In this document: piece after piece, positions 46,212 through 55,668 of the stretch
Layout of the letters: each line of letters starts with the position of its first letter
How positions within the stretch are numbered: the first letter of the stretch is position 1
DNA from: Rhodobacteraceae bacterium UBA3069
GTDB lineage: Bacteria; Pseudomonadota; Alphaproteobacteria; Rhodobacterales; Rhodobacteraceae
Length of the DNA stretch: 64,000 bases
Direction of reading: 5' to 3'
Assembly (NCBI GenBank): GCA_002366795.1
Contig: DFBX01000106.1
Span: 1 to 64,000, forward strand
Position numbers and translations under genes: made by a program
Notes under the pieces: model-generated
The model's input: only the letters and a program-made list of their open reading frames with translations
The model's database searches: none
What the model was told of the DNA's origin: nothing

Positions 46212-48104
46212 CTAGAAGTCTGCCCATCCCTCGTCCAACGCCGCCTTGTTCGCTTTTGCTGGCCCATTGACGACCTGCGCCGCAGGTTTGCTCGTCGTTT
46301 TCGGTGCTGGGCGGGCGGAAGAAAAGCTGACGACGCTGGTGTCGCTTGTCGGCGCGGGATGCGTGCCTGTGGTGCTGAACCGTTCAAGTATCTTGGACAG
46401 GCGCTCCGCCTCGGATGAAAGCGACATGCTGGCGGCGGTCGTTTCTTCGACAACTGCGGCGTTCTGCTGAGTGACCTGATCCAGTTCGTTCACGCCAGTG
46501 TTGATCTCTTCCAAGCCGATCGACTGCTCACGCGCCGAGGCCGCGATGTCGGACACAAGCCCCGCAACTTTACCGACCCTTTCGATGATGTTGTTCAGCG
46601 CATCGCCTGTCTTGCCGACAAGGGCTCCCCCCTCCTTCACCTGCAAAGCGCTTTTCGAAATCAGCGACTTGATCTCTTTGGCGGAATCCGACGCGCGCTG
46701 TGCAAGGGCGCGCACTTCGGAGGCGACCACGGCAAACCCGCGCCCTGCTTCTCCGGCGCGGGCCGCCTCGACGCCCGCATTCAGCGCCAACAGATTGGTC
46801 TGAAATGCGATGTCGTCGATCACACCGATAATCTGGGTGATCTGCCCAGAACTTTCTTCGATCTGGCGCATGGCTTCGACCGCGCTGCGCACAATTTCAC
46901 CGCCGGCCTCTGCCTGACGCCGATTTTCGAGAATCGCTTCGTTTGCAGCAGACGCATTGTCCGCCGACGACTTCACACTGCTGGTCAGTTCATCCAGTGC
47001 CGCAGCGGATTCCTCCAGCGTGGCGGCTTGCGATTCAGACCGTTTCGACAAGTCGTTCGCGACCTGGCTGATTTCCCCGGCGCCATCGCGCACGGTGTCC
47101 GCGCTGGACTTGATGGTATCCATCACCTCGCTCAGCATGTGGACCAAGGCGTTGAAGTTGTCGCAAACGACCCTCTGATCGGTCGTCATCTCGGCACCGG
47201 CCATTTGCAATTGGGCCTGTAGATCCCCGTCGCGCAACATTTCAAGGCCACCGCTAAGCTGTTCGAACAACACACGCTGGCTTTCCTGCTCTTTGGCGCG
47301 CAGCGCGCTGACCCTTTCAGCTTCGCGCAGGGACGTGCGAAATTCATCAAGGTTGCGCGCCATCGCGCCGATCTCGTCCGTGCGGTCCAGGTCCGCCATC
47401 TCGGCATCGTAATGGCCCGCTGCGACTTCGTTCATGACTTTCGTCACACGGGCAATGGGGCGGCTGATCAAGCGCGAAATCACCATGCCGAGAATAAGAA
47501 CCCCGGCCAAGATAAGCCCGATAAAGACGATACCACCGTTGATAAAGGCGGCCCGGTTCATCGCCGCCAGAATGTCGGACAAATCCCAAATCGAAACAAT
47601 GACACCGACCGTATTCTCAGCCGCACCGAAACTGACAATCTGTCCGACAACCCAGACAGAACCGGCCCGCACATTGTATTCATCCTGGTTTTCAATCACC
47701 TTTTGGACAGTCTCGGCAATCAGCGCGTCGTATTCGGCTGCGGTGCCCAAGGACGCAATCTCTTCTCCATCCAGCGACACGACTTTCAGGCCGGACATCG
47801 CACTGTCCGGTTCACCCTTCATTTCCTGGAACTGCTTGACGATCACTTCCGGCTTTTTGAACCGGATGGCCCCGCCATATTGCGAGGCCATCAGATGGGT
47901 TGCGTTCTCAAAGTTGTGCAGCGCCGCATCCAACGTGCGGGATCGTTCCCCGCGCAATTGCAGCGCAGCCTGAATGGTTCCGGCGATCAGGAAACTTGAG
48001 ATCATGACGAAAAGCAGTCGTTTGCCAAGCGAGCTTGTAGCCTTGCCGGACTTCTTTTTGGCCTCGTCGTTCTGGATGTCGTCAGCTTGGGTTTCGGTCG
48101 TCAT
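46212..48104 (-). CDS. Methyl-accepting chemotaxis protein
   Basis: The 630-residue receptor has an N-terminal transmembrane segment (about 30-48), a periplasmic sensor region of about 145 residues (single-Cache size), a second membrane segment (about 190-212), HAMP ([21 protein letters not shown]), a second HAMP-like linker, and the signalling hairpin with [20 protein letters not shown]. The C-terminus DEGWADF resembles the WxxF-type tether of chemoreceptors that binds CheR/CheB. Start ATG 48104 has AAGGA nine bases upstream. Upstream on the same strand is a small periplasmic sensor-like gene, downstream cheD; together they look like one sensory unit. Confidence 0.92.
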   Translation of the reverse strand: MTTETQADDIQNDEAKKKSGKATSSLGKRLLFVMISSFLIAGTIQAALQLRGERSRTLDAALHNFENATHLMASQYGGAIRFKKPEVIVKQFQEMKGEPDSAMSGLKVVSLDGEEIASLGTAAEYDALIAETVQKVIENQDEYNVRAGSVWVVGQIVSFGAAENTVGVIVSIWDLSDILAAMNRAAFINGGIVFIGLILAGVLILGMVISRLISRPIARVTKVMNEVAAGHYDAEMADLDRTDEIGAMARNLDEFRTSLREAERVSALRAKEQESQRVLFEQLSGGLEMLRDGDLQAQLQMAGAEMTTDQRVVCDNFNALVHMLSEVMDTIKSSADTVRDGAGEISQVANDLSKRSESQAATLEESAAALDELTSSVKSSADNASAANEAILENRRQAEAGGEIVRSAVEAMRQIEESSGQITQIIGVIDDIAFQTNLLALNAGVEAARAGEAGRGFAVVASEVRALAQRASDSAKEIKSLISKSALQVKEGGALVGKTGDALNNIIERVGKVAGLVSDIAASAREQSIGLEEINTGVNELDQVTQQNAAVVEETTAASMSLSSEAERLSKILERFSTTGTHPAPTSDTSVVSFSSARPAPKTTSKPAAQVVNGPAKANKAALDEGWADF

Positions 48105-48157
48105 GTCCCGCATTCCTTTAAAAAATTCAGCTCTCGGTCCGGTTACTGCATCAAGAG

Positions 48158-48707
48158 TTAGACATTGATGCCGAAGGTCATCGCGCCGATCGGCTGGCCG
48201 TTGTCGCCCATGACCGGCAGGCTGACCTGCGCCTGATAGGTCTGGGTGGATTCATCCAGTTCCACATCGCCGAAATGTGTTACTTTCTGGTTGAAAGGCA
48301 CTTGCCATTTTGGCTTCGTCGCCCTGCCAGCAATCCGACGTTACGCTGCTTTGCCCGTCGTTCAGGCCGACATTGTCCATCACGAAAATCTCGGAATACA
48401 AGCCGCCGCTTTCCTCTTGTAGCTTTCGCAGCATGACCGAGGTTTCATTGGACAACACCCGATCAACCAGCGTACCACCCGAGGCCGCCTCGGCGCGCCA
48501 TGTCTTGTCCAGTTCGTCGATGCGCGCCTGCGCGATATCGGCGTTCTGAGCGTTTTGCGCTGCTACGGCAGCAAGCAGGTCAGGCTGTGCGACGATGGCC
48601 GCCAGCTCTGCTTCGGCAAGTGCATGAAGCGGCACGTCGAATTCTGACGCCCCGACGACGGTGCAACCCAGCACGGACATGACAATAGCGGCGGTGAGCG
48701 TTTTCAT
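48158..48707 (-). pseudogene. Periplasmic Cache/PDC-like protein with a one-base frameshift
   Basis: The start ATG 48707 has GGAG six bases upstream and encodes a signal peptide (MKTLTAAIVMSVLGCTVVGA). The mature part has LSNETSVMLRKLQEE and YSEIFVMDNVGLN, the order of Cache/PDC sensor domains. After GDEAK an A4 run (48308-48311 on the plus strand) shifts the frame, giving a premature stop at 48252. With three A the sequence continues WQVPFNQKVTHFGDVELDES and ends MGDNGQPIGAMTFGINV at 48158, as expected for a Cache fold. A soluble ligand-binding partner for the neighbouring MCP is a plausible role. Confidence 0.75.
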
Positions 48708-48824
48708 TACATACTCCATCCAAGAATTTTGTTTGGAAGGAGCATGGCGCACAGGAATTAACGGGCCATAAACCCGCAAACTTCACCGCATCATCATTGA
48801 ATCAATTTGTAGAAATTGCCGCGA

Positions 48825-49184
48825 TCAGCTACCGCGATAGGTCGAATAGCCATAGGGGGAAAGCAGCAGCGGCACATGGTAATGGGCCTCTACGTCGGAC
48901 ATGCCAAAGCGGATCGGCACCTCGTCCAGGAACAGCGGATCGTCTGCCGCCTGTCCGGTTTTGCGCAGGTAATCGCCAGCGTGGAACACCAACTCGTAGG
49001 TGCCCGTCGCGAAACTGTCCCTTGTCAGAATTGGTGAATCGGTGCGCCCGTCGGCATTGGTCACCCTTTCGGCGATCTGGTCGCGCACGCCATCCGCCAG
49101 CCGGTACAGCACGATCCGCACCCCTTGCGCCGGGCATCCACGCGCCGTGTCCAGAATATGGGTCGTCAGGTATCCTTCGGCCAT
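48825..49184 (-). CDS. uraH: 5-hydroxyisourate hydrolase
   Basis: HIU hydrolase converts 5-hydroxyisourate to OHCU after urate oxidation. The 119-residue transthyretin-like protein has the N-terminal LTTHILDTARG with its active-site His, the internal Arg segment, and the diagnostic C-terminal YRGS. AGGAG lies seven bases before the ATG at 49184. It diverges from puuE-uraD over about 120 bases, which must hold both promoters; this arrangement supports coordinated control of urate use. The urate oxidase gene is not in the window. Confidence 0.95.
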   Translation of the reverse strand: MAEGYLTTHILDTARGCPAQGVRIVLYRLADGVRDQIAERVTNADGRTDSPILTRDSFATGTYELVFHAGDYLRKTGQAADDPLFLDEVPIRFGMSDVEAHYHVPLLLSPYGYSTYRGS

Positions 49185-49307
49185 CGGAATGCTCCTTTCG
49201 TGGTCAATGACCTGACTGAACATGATCAAAAGCCGTGATGCAATCTGTCGCGATTGTCTTTTTTCTCGGATAGGTTAGCGTTCAAAAGCACTCACAGGAC
49301 GACAAGA

Positions 49308-50720
49308 ATGACCCGTTACCCCAGAAATATGCGCGGCTATGGCCAGGACCGCCCCGATGCCACATGGCCCGATGGCGCGAAAATCGCCGTTCAATTCGTG
49401 CTGAATTACGAAGAGGGTGGCGAGAATTGCGTGCTACACGGCGACGCCGGGTCCGAGGCATTCCTGTCAGACATTGCGGGGGCCGCGCCTTGGCCGGGCA
49501 TGCGCCACTGGAACATGGAATCGATCTATGAATATGGCGCGCGGGCCGGTTTCTGGCGGCTGCACCGGCTGTTCACGGGCGCGGATATTCCGGTCACGAT
49601 ATACGGCGTCGCCAGCGCCTTGGCCCGCAGCCCCGAACAGGTCGAGGCGATGCAGGGCGCCGGATGGGAAATTGCATCGCATGGCCTGAAATGGGTCGAA
49701 CATCGCGACATGCCCGAAGATCAGGAGCGTGCACAGATCGCAGAGGCGGTCCGCCTGCACACCGAGGTGACGGGCGCGCGCCCTATGGGTTGGTATACGG
49801 GCCGATGCAGCGAAAACACCGTGCGCCTGGTCACCGAGGAGGGCGGATTTGATTATATCAGCGACACCTATGACGACGACCTGCCCTACTGGATAGAGAT
49901 CGGCGCGCGCGACCAGCTGATCATCCCCTATACGCTGGAAGCGAACGACATGCGTTTCGCCACCGCACCGGGTTACATCACCGGCGAGCAGTTCTTTCAG
50001 TATCTCAAGGACTCGTTCGACGTGCTGTATGCCGAGGGGCTGGTAGGCAAACCTGCGATGATGTCCGTGGGCCTGCATTGCCGCCTGATCGGGCGACCGG
50101 GAAAGCTGGCCGGGCTGCAACGGTTCCTGGAATATATCGACGGCTATAAAGGGGTCTGGACCCCGCGCCGCATCGACATCGCGCGGCATTGGGCGCAAGC
50201 GCATCCGCACATGCGGCGCGAACGCCCCAGCCAGATGTCGAAAGCCGATTTCGTGACCCGTTTCGGCGGCGTGTTCGAACATTCGCCTTGGGTAGCCGAA
50301 CGTGCGCACAGGCTGGAACTGGGCCCAGCCCATGACTGCCCGGCGGGGGTGCATAACGCGCTGGCCCGCGCCTTTCGCAGCGCGTCCGGCGACGAACGGC
50401 TTGGCGTGCTGCGTGCCCACCCGGACCTCGCGGGCAAGTTGGCCGCGGCCAAGCGTCTGACGGCAGATAGCACGCAAGAGCAATCCAGCGCCGGGCTTGA
50501 TGCGCTGACCGATGCCGAGCGTGACCGCTTTACCGCCCTGAACACCGCCTACACGGACAAACACGGGTTTCCCTTCATCATCGCGGTGCGCGACCACGGC
50601 AAAGCAGGCATTCTTGCCGCCTTTGAACGCCGCCTGGACAATGACACGCAGACCGAATTCGCCGAAGCCTGCCGTCAGGTTGAACGCATCGCCCGCATTC
50701 GGCTGGAGGAGCTGGCATGA
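49308..50720 (+). CDS. Bifunctional allantoinase (PuuE) / OHCU decarboxylase (UraD)
   Basis: The 470-residue fusion combines a polysaccharide-deacetylase-like allantoinase (about 1-305: YPRNMRGYGQDRPDATWPDG, EIASHGLKWVEH metal site, YTGRCSENT) with a C-terminal OHCU decarboxylase (about 310-470: RFGGVFEHSPWVAE, HPDLAGKLA, with His in LRAHPDL, and NTAYTDKHGFPFIIAVR). Together with UraH this covers HIU-to-allantoin-to-allantoate steps. The stop overlaps the next gene's start by four bases. Fusions of these two domains occur in alphaproteobacteria; the order in the protein is not the reaction order. Confidence 0.93.
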   Translation: MTRYPRNMRGYGQDRPDATWPDGAKIAVQFVLNYEEGGENCVLHGDAGSEAFLSDIAGAAPWPGMRHWNMESIYEYGARAGFWRLHRLFTGADIPVTIYGVASALARSPEQVEAMQGAGWEIASHGLKWVEHRDMPEDQERAQIAEAVRLHTEVTGARPMGWYTGRCSENTVRLVTEEGGFDYISDTYDDDLPYWIEIGARDQLIIPYTLEANDMRFATAPGYITGEQFFQYLKDSFDVLYAEGLVGKPAMMSVGLHCRLIGRPGKLAGLQRFLEYIDGYKGVWTPRRIDIARHWAQAHPHMRRERPSQMSKADFVTRFGGVFEHSPWVAERAHRLELGPAHDCPAGVHNALARAFRSASGDERLGVLRAHPDLAGKLAAAKRLTADSTQEQSSAGLDALTDAERDRFTALNTAYTDKHGFPFIIAVRDHGKAGILAAFERRLDNDTQTEFAEACRQVERIARIRLEELA

Positions 50721-51535
50721 GCTACGCATTCCCGCCCGGCGGCCTGCCCGGCCAGGACGTCAGCCCCGAAGGTGCCGCGGTCTTTACCGAGGCCTATGCC
50801 TTCATCCCCGCCATCACCATGCGCGACATCGTTACCAGCCATCTGCCCGGCTGGCGCGACACCCGCGTCTGGATCATCGCGCGCCCCCTGTCGGGCTTTG
50901 CCGAAACCTTTGCGCAATACGCCGTGGAAATCGGCCCCGATGGCGGATCGGCCCAGCCCGAACCGGAACGCGATGCCGAGGGGGTGATTTTCGTCGCCAG
51001 CGGCACGGTGGAATTGAAGATCGCGGGCGCGACACACCGTTTGGACGCGGGCGGCTATGCCTATATCCCGCCCGCCCAACCGTGGGAAATCATCAACCCC
51101 ACCGACCAGTTGGCGCAGCTGCACTGGGTTCGCAAGCGGTTCCAATACGTGCCAGGGCTGGAGGTGCCAGAGGCGTTCGTCACTTCGGATGCCGCAGTTC
51201 CGCCAACCCCTATGCCGAACACGCCCAAATGGGCCACCACACGCTTTGCCGACCCCGCCGACCTGCGCCACGACATGCATGTGAATATCGTCACTTTCCA
51301 ACCCGGCGGGCTGATCCCCTTTGCCGAAACCCATGTAATGGAACACGGGCTTTACGTGCTGGAAGGGACCGCGCGCTACCTGCTGAACAAGGACTGGGTC
51401 GAGGTCGGGCCAGGCGATTTCATGTGGCTGCGCGCCTTTTGCCCGCAGGCCTGCATTGCCACTGGCGACGGGCCGTTCCGCTATCTGCTCTACAAGGACG
51501 TTAACCGCCATGTAAAACTGGGGATCGGCCTTTGA
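50717..51535 (+). CDS. allE: (S)-ureidoglycine aminohydrolase, bicupin
   Basis: The 272-residue protein has two cupin domains (about 55-125 and 180-260) with the metal-ligand set in the second (FAETHVMEHGLYVLEG). It matches AllE/UGHY, which converts (S)-ureidoglycine to (S)-ureidoglycolate and ammonia. ATG overlaps the upstream stop and the stop overlaps the TTG of allA, so three genes are translationally linked. It fits the branch in which allantoate is cleaved to ureidoglycine; that amidohydrolase is not in the window. Confidence 0.9.
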   Translation: MSYAFPPGGLPGQDVSPEGAAVFTEAYAFIPAITMRDIVTSHLPGWRDTRVWIIARPLSGFAETFAQYAVEIGPDGGSAQPEPERDAEGVIFVASGTVELKIAGATHRLDAGGYAYIPPAQPWEIINPTDQLAQLHWVRKRFQYVPGLEVPEAFVTSDAAVPPTPMPNTPKWATTRFADPADLRHDMHVNIVTFQPGGLIPFAETHVMEHGLYVLEGTARYLLNKDWVEVGPGDFMWLRAFCPQACIATGDGPFRYLLYKDVNRHVKLGIGL

Positions 51536-52023
51536 AACGCATCATCGCCCAGCCTTTGACCGCCCATGCATTCGCACCCTTTGGCGAAGTGCTAGAGGCC
51601 GCAGGCACCCCCGACAAGATCATCAATGCCGGCTTTTGCAGCCGCTACCACGACCGCGCGCAGCTTGATTTCGGCACGGATGGCCGCGCGGGGGTTTCCA
51701 TTTTCAAGGCAGAGCCGCGCACCCTGCCCTATCGGTTGGACCTGCTGGAACGCCACCCCGATGGCAGCCAGGCCTTCATCCCGATGAGCATGACCGAGTG
51801 GTTGGTCATCGTGGCGACAGGCGATGGGCCGGAACCGGGCGCTATCCATGCTTTTCTGGCCGCCCCCGGACAAGGGATCAACCTTCGTCGCGGCTGCTGG
51901 CACGGGGTTCTGACGCCCCTGCACGCGCCCGGCCTGTACGCCGTGGTGGACCGTATCGGCACCACGCCCAACCTGGAAGAATTCACACTACCCGACCCCG
52001 TGGAGGTAACAGCCAGCGCATAA
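51532..52023 (+). CDS. allA: Ureidoglycolate lyase
   Basis: AllA cleaves (S)-ureidoglycolate to glyoxylate and urea. The 163-residue protein has the family core: FAPFGEVLE, FCSRYHDRAQLDF, LLERHPDGSQAFIPM, and GINLRRGCWHGVLTPL with the conserved His. Start is TTG at 51532, overlapping the allE stop (TTGA); an ATG start is absent at this place. Glyoxylate would feed central metabolism and urea needs urease, not present here. A 50-base gap leads to the permease. Confidence 0.92.
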   Translation: MKRIIAQPLTAHAFAPFGEVLEAAGTPDKIINAGFCSRYHDRAQLDFGTDGRAGVSIFKAEPRTLPYRLDLLERHPDGSQAFIPMSMTEWLVIVATGDGPEPGAIHAFLAAPGQGINLRRGCWHGVLTPLHAPGLYAVVDRIGTTPNLEEFTLPDPVEVTASA

Positions 52024-52073
52024 CCTACGACCCGCCGCAAACAAGGCGGGCGTATCAACAGGAGAGACAGAAA

Positions 52074-53423
52074 ATGACACACAGCCCAATGGGAACGCCC
52101 GAACAAATGCGCGATCCCGATTTCATGCCGCCGATCGGCAGCGCCATACCGCTTGGTATCCAACATGTGCTGGCGATGTTCGCCTCGAACGTGACGCCGG
52201 CCATCATCATCGCCGGTGCGGCCGGTTTCGGCTTTGGCTCGAACTCGCCCGACTTTCCAAACATGATCTACATGATCCAGATGTCGATGCTGTTTGCAGG
52301 CATCGCCACGCTGTTCCAGACCATCGGTATGGGCCCCGTCGGGGCGAGGCTGCCGATCGTGCAGGGCACGTCCTTTGCCTTCCTGCCGGTGATGATTCCG
52401 GCGGTGGCCGGACAGGGCACCGCCGGGCTGGCGGGCCTGATGACCGGCATCTTGATCGGCGGGCTGTTCCACGCCCTGCTGGGCACTGTAATCGGGCGCA
52501 TCCGCTTTGCCCTGCCGCCGCTTGTGACCGGGTTGATCGTGCTGATGATCGGCCTGTCGCTGGTCAAGGTCGGCATCCAGTATGCCGCGGGTGGTGTGCC
52601 AATGATGGGCAAGCCCGAATTCGGATCGCTGGCCCAGTGGACGCCTGCGCTGGTTGTGATTGCCGTGACCCTCACGCTGAAATTCTTCACGCGCGGTTTC
52701 ATCTCTGTCTCGGCCATCCTGATCGGGCTGATCGCGGGCTATTTCGTTGCGCTGATGATGGGTCAGGTGAATTTCGGCAATGTCGGCCGCGCTGCCGCCT
52801 TTGCCCCGCCGATGCCCTTCAAATGGGGGATCGAGTTCAATTCGGCCATTATCATCGGCATGATCCTGATGGCCTTCATTTCCGCCATTGAAACGGTGGG
52901 CGACGTGTCGGGCATCACCAAGGGCGGCGCGGGACGCGAGGCCACCGACCGCGAAATCTCGGGCGCGACCTTTGCCGACGGGCTTGGCTCGGCCATTGCG
53001 GGCGTGTTCGGCAGCCTGCCCAACACGTCGTTCAGCCAGAACGTCGGCCTGATTTCCATGACCGGCGTGATGAGCCGCCACGTCGTGACCATCGGCGGCC
53101 TGTTCCTGATCCTGTGCGGGTTGATCCCCAAGGTGGGTGCCACCGTCGCCACCGTGCCGATCAACGTGCTGGGCGGCGGCGTGATCGTCATGTTCGGCAT
53201 GGTCGCCGCGGCAGGCATCAACATGCTGTCCGAAGTGGTCTGGAGCCGCCGGAACATGGTGATCTTTGCCGTATCTCTGTCGATTGGCCTTGGCCTGCAA
53301 CTGGTCCCCGAGGCGCTGCAACACCTGCCGAAAACCGTGCAGATCCTGCTGACATCGGGCCTGTTGCCCGCGGCGGCCCTGTCGATCCTGCTGAATCTGC
53401 TCCTTCCGCAAGACCTGGACTGA
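52074..53423 (+). CDS. NCS2 family urate/xanthine permease
   Basis: The 449-residue inner-membrane protein has about 12-14 hydrophobic segments and the NCS2 layout, with PLGIQHVLAMF at the first helix, a central Glu in AFISAIETVGDVSGITKGG, and GSLPNTSFSQNVGLISMTGV. Substrate is a purine base or urate by family and by place directly after the urate-catabolic genes; urate is the best guess. GGAGAGACAG lies before the ATG at 52074. A strong terminator closes the operon. Confidence 0.9.
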   Translation: MTHSPMGTPEQMRDPDFMPPIGSAIPLGIQHVLAMFASNVTPAIIIAGAAGFGFGSNSPDFPNMIYMIQMSMLFAGIATLFQTIGMGPVGARLPIVQGTSFAFLPVMIPAVAGQGTAGLAGLMTGILIGGLFHALLGTVIGRIRFALPPLVTGLIVLMIGLSLVKVGIQYAAGGVPMMGKPEFGSLAQWTPALVVIAVTLTLKFFTRGFISVSAILIGLIAGYFVALMMGQVNFGNVGRAAAFAPPMPFKWGIEFNSAIIIGMILMAFISAIETVGDVSGITKGGAGREATDREISGATFADGLGSAIAGVFGSLPNTSFSQNVGLISMTGVMSRHVVTIGGLFLILCGLIPKVGATVATVPINVLGGGVIVMFGMVAAAGINMLSEVVWSRRNMVIFAVSLSIGLGLQLVPEALQHLPKTVQILLTSGLLPAAALSILLNLLLPQDLD

Positions 53424-53440
53424 TCCGCCCCCAAAACAGG

Positions 53441-53472
53441 AAAAGGCCCGCCCGTTTCGGCGGGCCTTTTTC
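53441..53472 (+). terminator. Rho-independent terminator of the urate operon
   Basis: AAAGGCCCGCC pairs with GGCGGGCCTTT over a CGTTTC loop with a T5 tail. It starts about 18 bases after the permease stop. Confidence 0.85.
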
Positions 53473-53522
53473 GTTCAGGGCACAGCGCCCCTGCGGCATA
53501 CCATCGTAGACAGGAATATTGC

Positions 53523-53552
53523 TTTCACATTCATATAATTTTATATGTGAAG
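53523..53552 (+). promoter_or_regulatory. AT-rich palindromic operator upstream of the sulfide genes
   Basis: CATATAATTTTATATG is a perfect palindrome, bracketed by TTCACAT and ATGTGAA to give a longer imperfect dyad. It lies 20-50 bases before the DUF2892 gene. BigR/SqrR-type ArsR repressors bind AT-rich dyads before sulfide-oxidation genes with the same content; assignment to this regulator is inference, and no such gene is in the window. Confidence 0.6.
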
Positions 53553-53570
53553 GACTCGAGGAGGAATGCA

Positions 53571-53855
53571 ATGACCTGCAATGTTGGAAACATGGACCGG
53601 CTGGCGCGCCTGTGCGCTGGCGTTGGCCTGTTTCTTTCGCCGTTCGTAAACGAAGTTGTCCTATGGGATAGCGCATGGCTTCGATATGGCGTGGCGTTGA
53701 TTGGTTTGGCCCTTGCCGGGACATCCGCCCTCCGTGTCTGCCCGCCCTATCGCCTTCTTGGCCTTAACACCTGCCGCGTTTTATCGCGCGCCCTGCCCGA
53801 CAAAGGACCCTGCAATGGACCCCAAGAGAATCTCTGCCGAACTTTCGGTCGCTGA
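53571..53855 (+). CDS. DUF2892 (YgaP-like) small membrane protein
   Basis: The 94-residue protein begins MTCNVGNMDRLARLCAG, the usual DUF2892 start, and has two membrane segments (about 12-28 and 38-55) followed by CPPYRLLGLNTC. DUF2892 proteins often accompany rhodanese or SQR genes. GGAGG is six bases before the ATG at 53571. Its last 41 bases overlap the next gene in another frame, so the C-terminal about 25 residues may be an extension beyond the family's normal end at LGLNTC. Confidence 0.85.
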   Translation: MTCNVGNMDRLARLCAGVGLFLSPFVNEVVLWDSAWLRYGVALIGLALAGTSALRVCPPYRLLGLNTCRVLSRALPDKGPCNGPQENLCRTFGR

Positions 53856-55488
53856 ACAGATCACTGCCGACGATGTGAAAGCCCTTGCCGAACAGGGTTT
53901 CCGGTCGATCATCTGTAACCGTCCCGATGGCGAGGCAGCCGACCAACCCACCTTTCACGAGATCGAGGCCGCAGCCAAGGCAGCAGGCATGGAAACCCGT
54001 TACCTGCCTATCGTGTCCGGCAAGGTTGCTGACGAAGACGCCGACGCATTCGGCGCGGCGCTGATCGAACTGCCCGGCCCGACGCTGGCCTATTGCCGCA
54101 CCGGGACCCGCTCGACCACGCTGTGGTCGCTGTCGGCCGCCAAGGACAAGCCCGTGGCCGACATTCTGGCCGCAACCAAATCCGCCGGTTATGACATGGC
54201 GGGCGTTGTGCGCCGCATCGTGAACGGCGGCAAGACGCCCACAGATGCTGGCGACGCCAAGTTCGACGTGGTGATCGTGGGCGGCGGCGCGGCAGGTATC
54301 GCCGTGGCGGCCTCGCTCAAATCGCGCAAGGACAACCTGAACATCGCCATTCTGGACCCGGCTGACATCCATTACTACCAACCCGGCTGGACCATGGTCG
54401 GCGCGGGTATCTTCGAACCCTCGACCACCGCGAAAACCATGGGCAGCCTGATCCCCGCCGGCGTGCACTGGATCAAATCCGCCGTGGCCGCGTTTGAACC
54501 CGCCGATAATGCTGTCATCCTCGATGGCTGCCGCGTGGTGAAATACGACCGTCTTGTCGTCTGCCCTGGCCTGAAACTGGACTGGAACAAGGTCGAGGGC
54601 CTGGTGGACACGCTGGGCAAGAACGGCGTCACCTCGAACTACCGCTATGACCTTGCCCCCTACACTTGGGAACTGGTGCAAGGGCTGAAAGGCGGCCGCG
54701 CGCTGTTCACCCAGCCCCCGATGCCGATCAAATGCGCCGGTGCGCCGCAAAAAGCGATGTACCTGTCCTCGAACCACTGGGAAACGCAGGGTGTTCTGAA
54801 AGACATCGACGTGCAGTTCATGAATGCCGGCGGCGTGCTGTTCGGCGTCAAGGATTACGTGCCCGCGCTGGAAGAATACGTAAAACGCTACAATGCCGAC
54901 CTGAACTTCTTCCACAACCTGATCGCCGTGGACGGGCCTGCGAAAAAGGCGACCTTCAAGGTTTCCAAGCCCGACACCGACCCGACCGAGGTAACGGTGG
55001 ATTTCGACATGATGCATGTCTGCCCGCCGCAGGTCGCGCCCGATTTCATCCGCGTCTCGCCGCTGGCAGATCAGGCGGGCTGGATCGATGTCGATCAAAG
55101 CACCCTGCGCCACAAGACCTATGACAACATCTGGTCGCTGGGCGACGTGATGAACGCGCCGAACGCGAAAACCGCCGCCGCCGCGCGGATGCAGGCGCCG
55201 ATCGTGGCCGAAAACCTTGTGGACGATATCGAGGGGCGTTCGCCTTCCGCGTCCTATAACGGCTACGGCTCCTGCCCGCTGACCGTCGAGAAGGGCAAGA
55301 TCGTGCTGGCCGAATTCGGCTATGGCGGCACGCTGCTGCCCTCCTTCCCGAAATGGCTGCTGGACGGCACCAAACCGTCGCGCAAGGCGTGGATTCTGAA
55401 AGAAACGATCCTGCCGCCGGTCTATTGGAAAGCCATGCTGCGCGGCCGCGAATGGATGGCCAAGCCCGAGAAGGTGACCGCAGGCTGA
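53815..55488 (+). CDS. DUF442 sulfur-transfer domain fused to sulfide:quinone oxidoreductase-like flavoprotein
   Basis: The 557-residue fusion has an N-terminal DUF442 (TIGR01244, beta-lactamase-hydrolase-associated phosphatase-like) domain (about 1-115) with AYCRTGTRSTTLW, a Cys-x5-Arg loop. It is followed by an FAD-dependent SQR-like domain (about 155-557) with VVIVGGGAAGIAVA and YQPGWTMVGAG. Redox cysteines fit the SQR set: ILDGC, IKCAG and HVCPPQ. The predicted role is oxidation of sulfide to sulfane sulfur with transfer to quinone. AAGGA is seven bases before the ATG. SulP transporter downstream and the operator upstream suggest sulfide-induced detoxification. Confidence 0.88.
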   Translation: MDPKRISAELSVAEQITADDVKALAEQGFRSIICNRPDGEAADQPTFHEIEAAAKAAGMETRYLPIVSGKVADEDADAFGAALIELPGPTLAYCRTGTRSTTLWSLSAAKDKPVADILAATKSAGYDMAGVVRRIVNGGKTPTDAGDAKFDVVIVGGGAAGIAVAASLKSRKDNLNIAILDPADIHYYQPGWTMVGAGIFEPSTTAKTMGSLIPAGVHWIKSAVAAFEPADNAVILDGCRVVKYDRLVVCPGLKLDWNKVEGLVDTLGKNGVTSNYRYDLAPYTWELVQGLKGGRALFTQPPMPIKCAGAPQKAMYLSSNHWETQGVLKDIDVQFMNAGGVLFGVKDYVPALEEYVKRYNADLNFFHNLIAVDGPAKKATFKVSKPDTDPTEVTVDFDMMHVCPPQVAPDFIRVSPLADQAGWIDVDQSTLRHKTYDNIWSLGDVMNAPNAKTAAAARMQAPIVAENLVDDIEGRSPSASYNGYGSCPLTVEKGKIVLAEFGYGGTLLPSFPKWLLDGTKPSRKAWILKETILPPVYWKAMLRGREWMAKPEKVTAG

Positions 55489-55511
55489 TCGCCTGAACGG
55501 CCCAAGAACAC

Positions 55512-55540
55512 GAGGCGCGGGGAAATCTCGCGCCTCTTTC
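55512..55540 (+). terminator. Rho-independent terminator after the SQR fusion gene
   Basis: GAGGCGCG pairs with CGCGCCTC over a GGAAATCT loop, followed by TTTC. It separates the SQR gene from a second regulated promoter before the SulP gene. Confidence 0.75.
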
Positions 55541-55608
55541 GATTTCATGGTGCGGGACAACCGCATCTTAATCGATCAGGCTGTATGGATACCGCGACCT
55601 TTCATCAC

Positions 55609-55638
55609 TTTCACATATACAGCAATCTGAATATATAG
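55609..55638 (+). promoter_or_regulatory. Second AT-rich operator-like site before the SulP gene
   Basis: TTTCACATATAC and TGAATATATAG lie in the 100 bases before the SulP start. The TTTCACAT half matches the operator at 53523, and ATATA/TATAT halves give partial dyad symmetry. Shared regulation of both transcription units is likely but inferred from two sites only. Confidence 0.45.
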
Positions 55639-55668
55639 CCCACAGACCCCGCCTTCACAGGAACCCCG

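Noticed and set aside
51729..53411. Minus-strand frame rich in His, Asp and Gln
   Set aside because: It is antisense to allA and the NCS2 permease; the composition mirrors the complement of membrane-protein codons.
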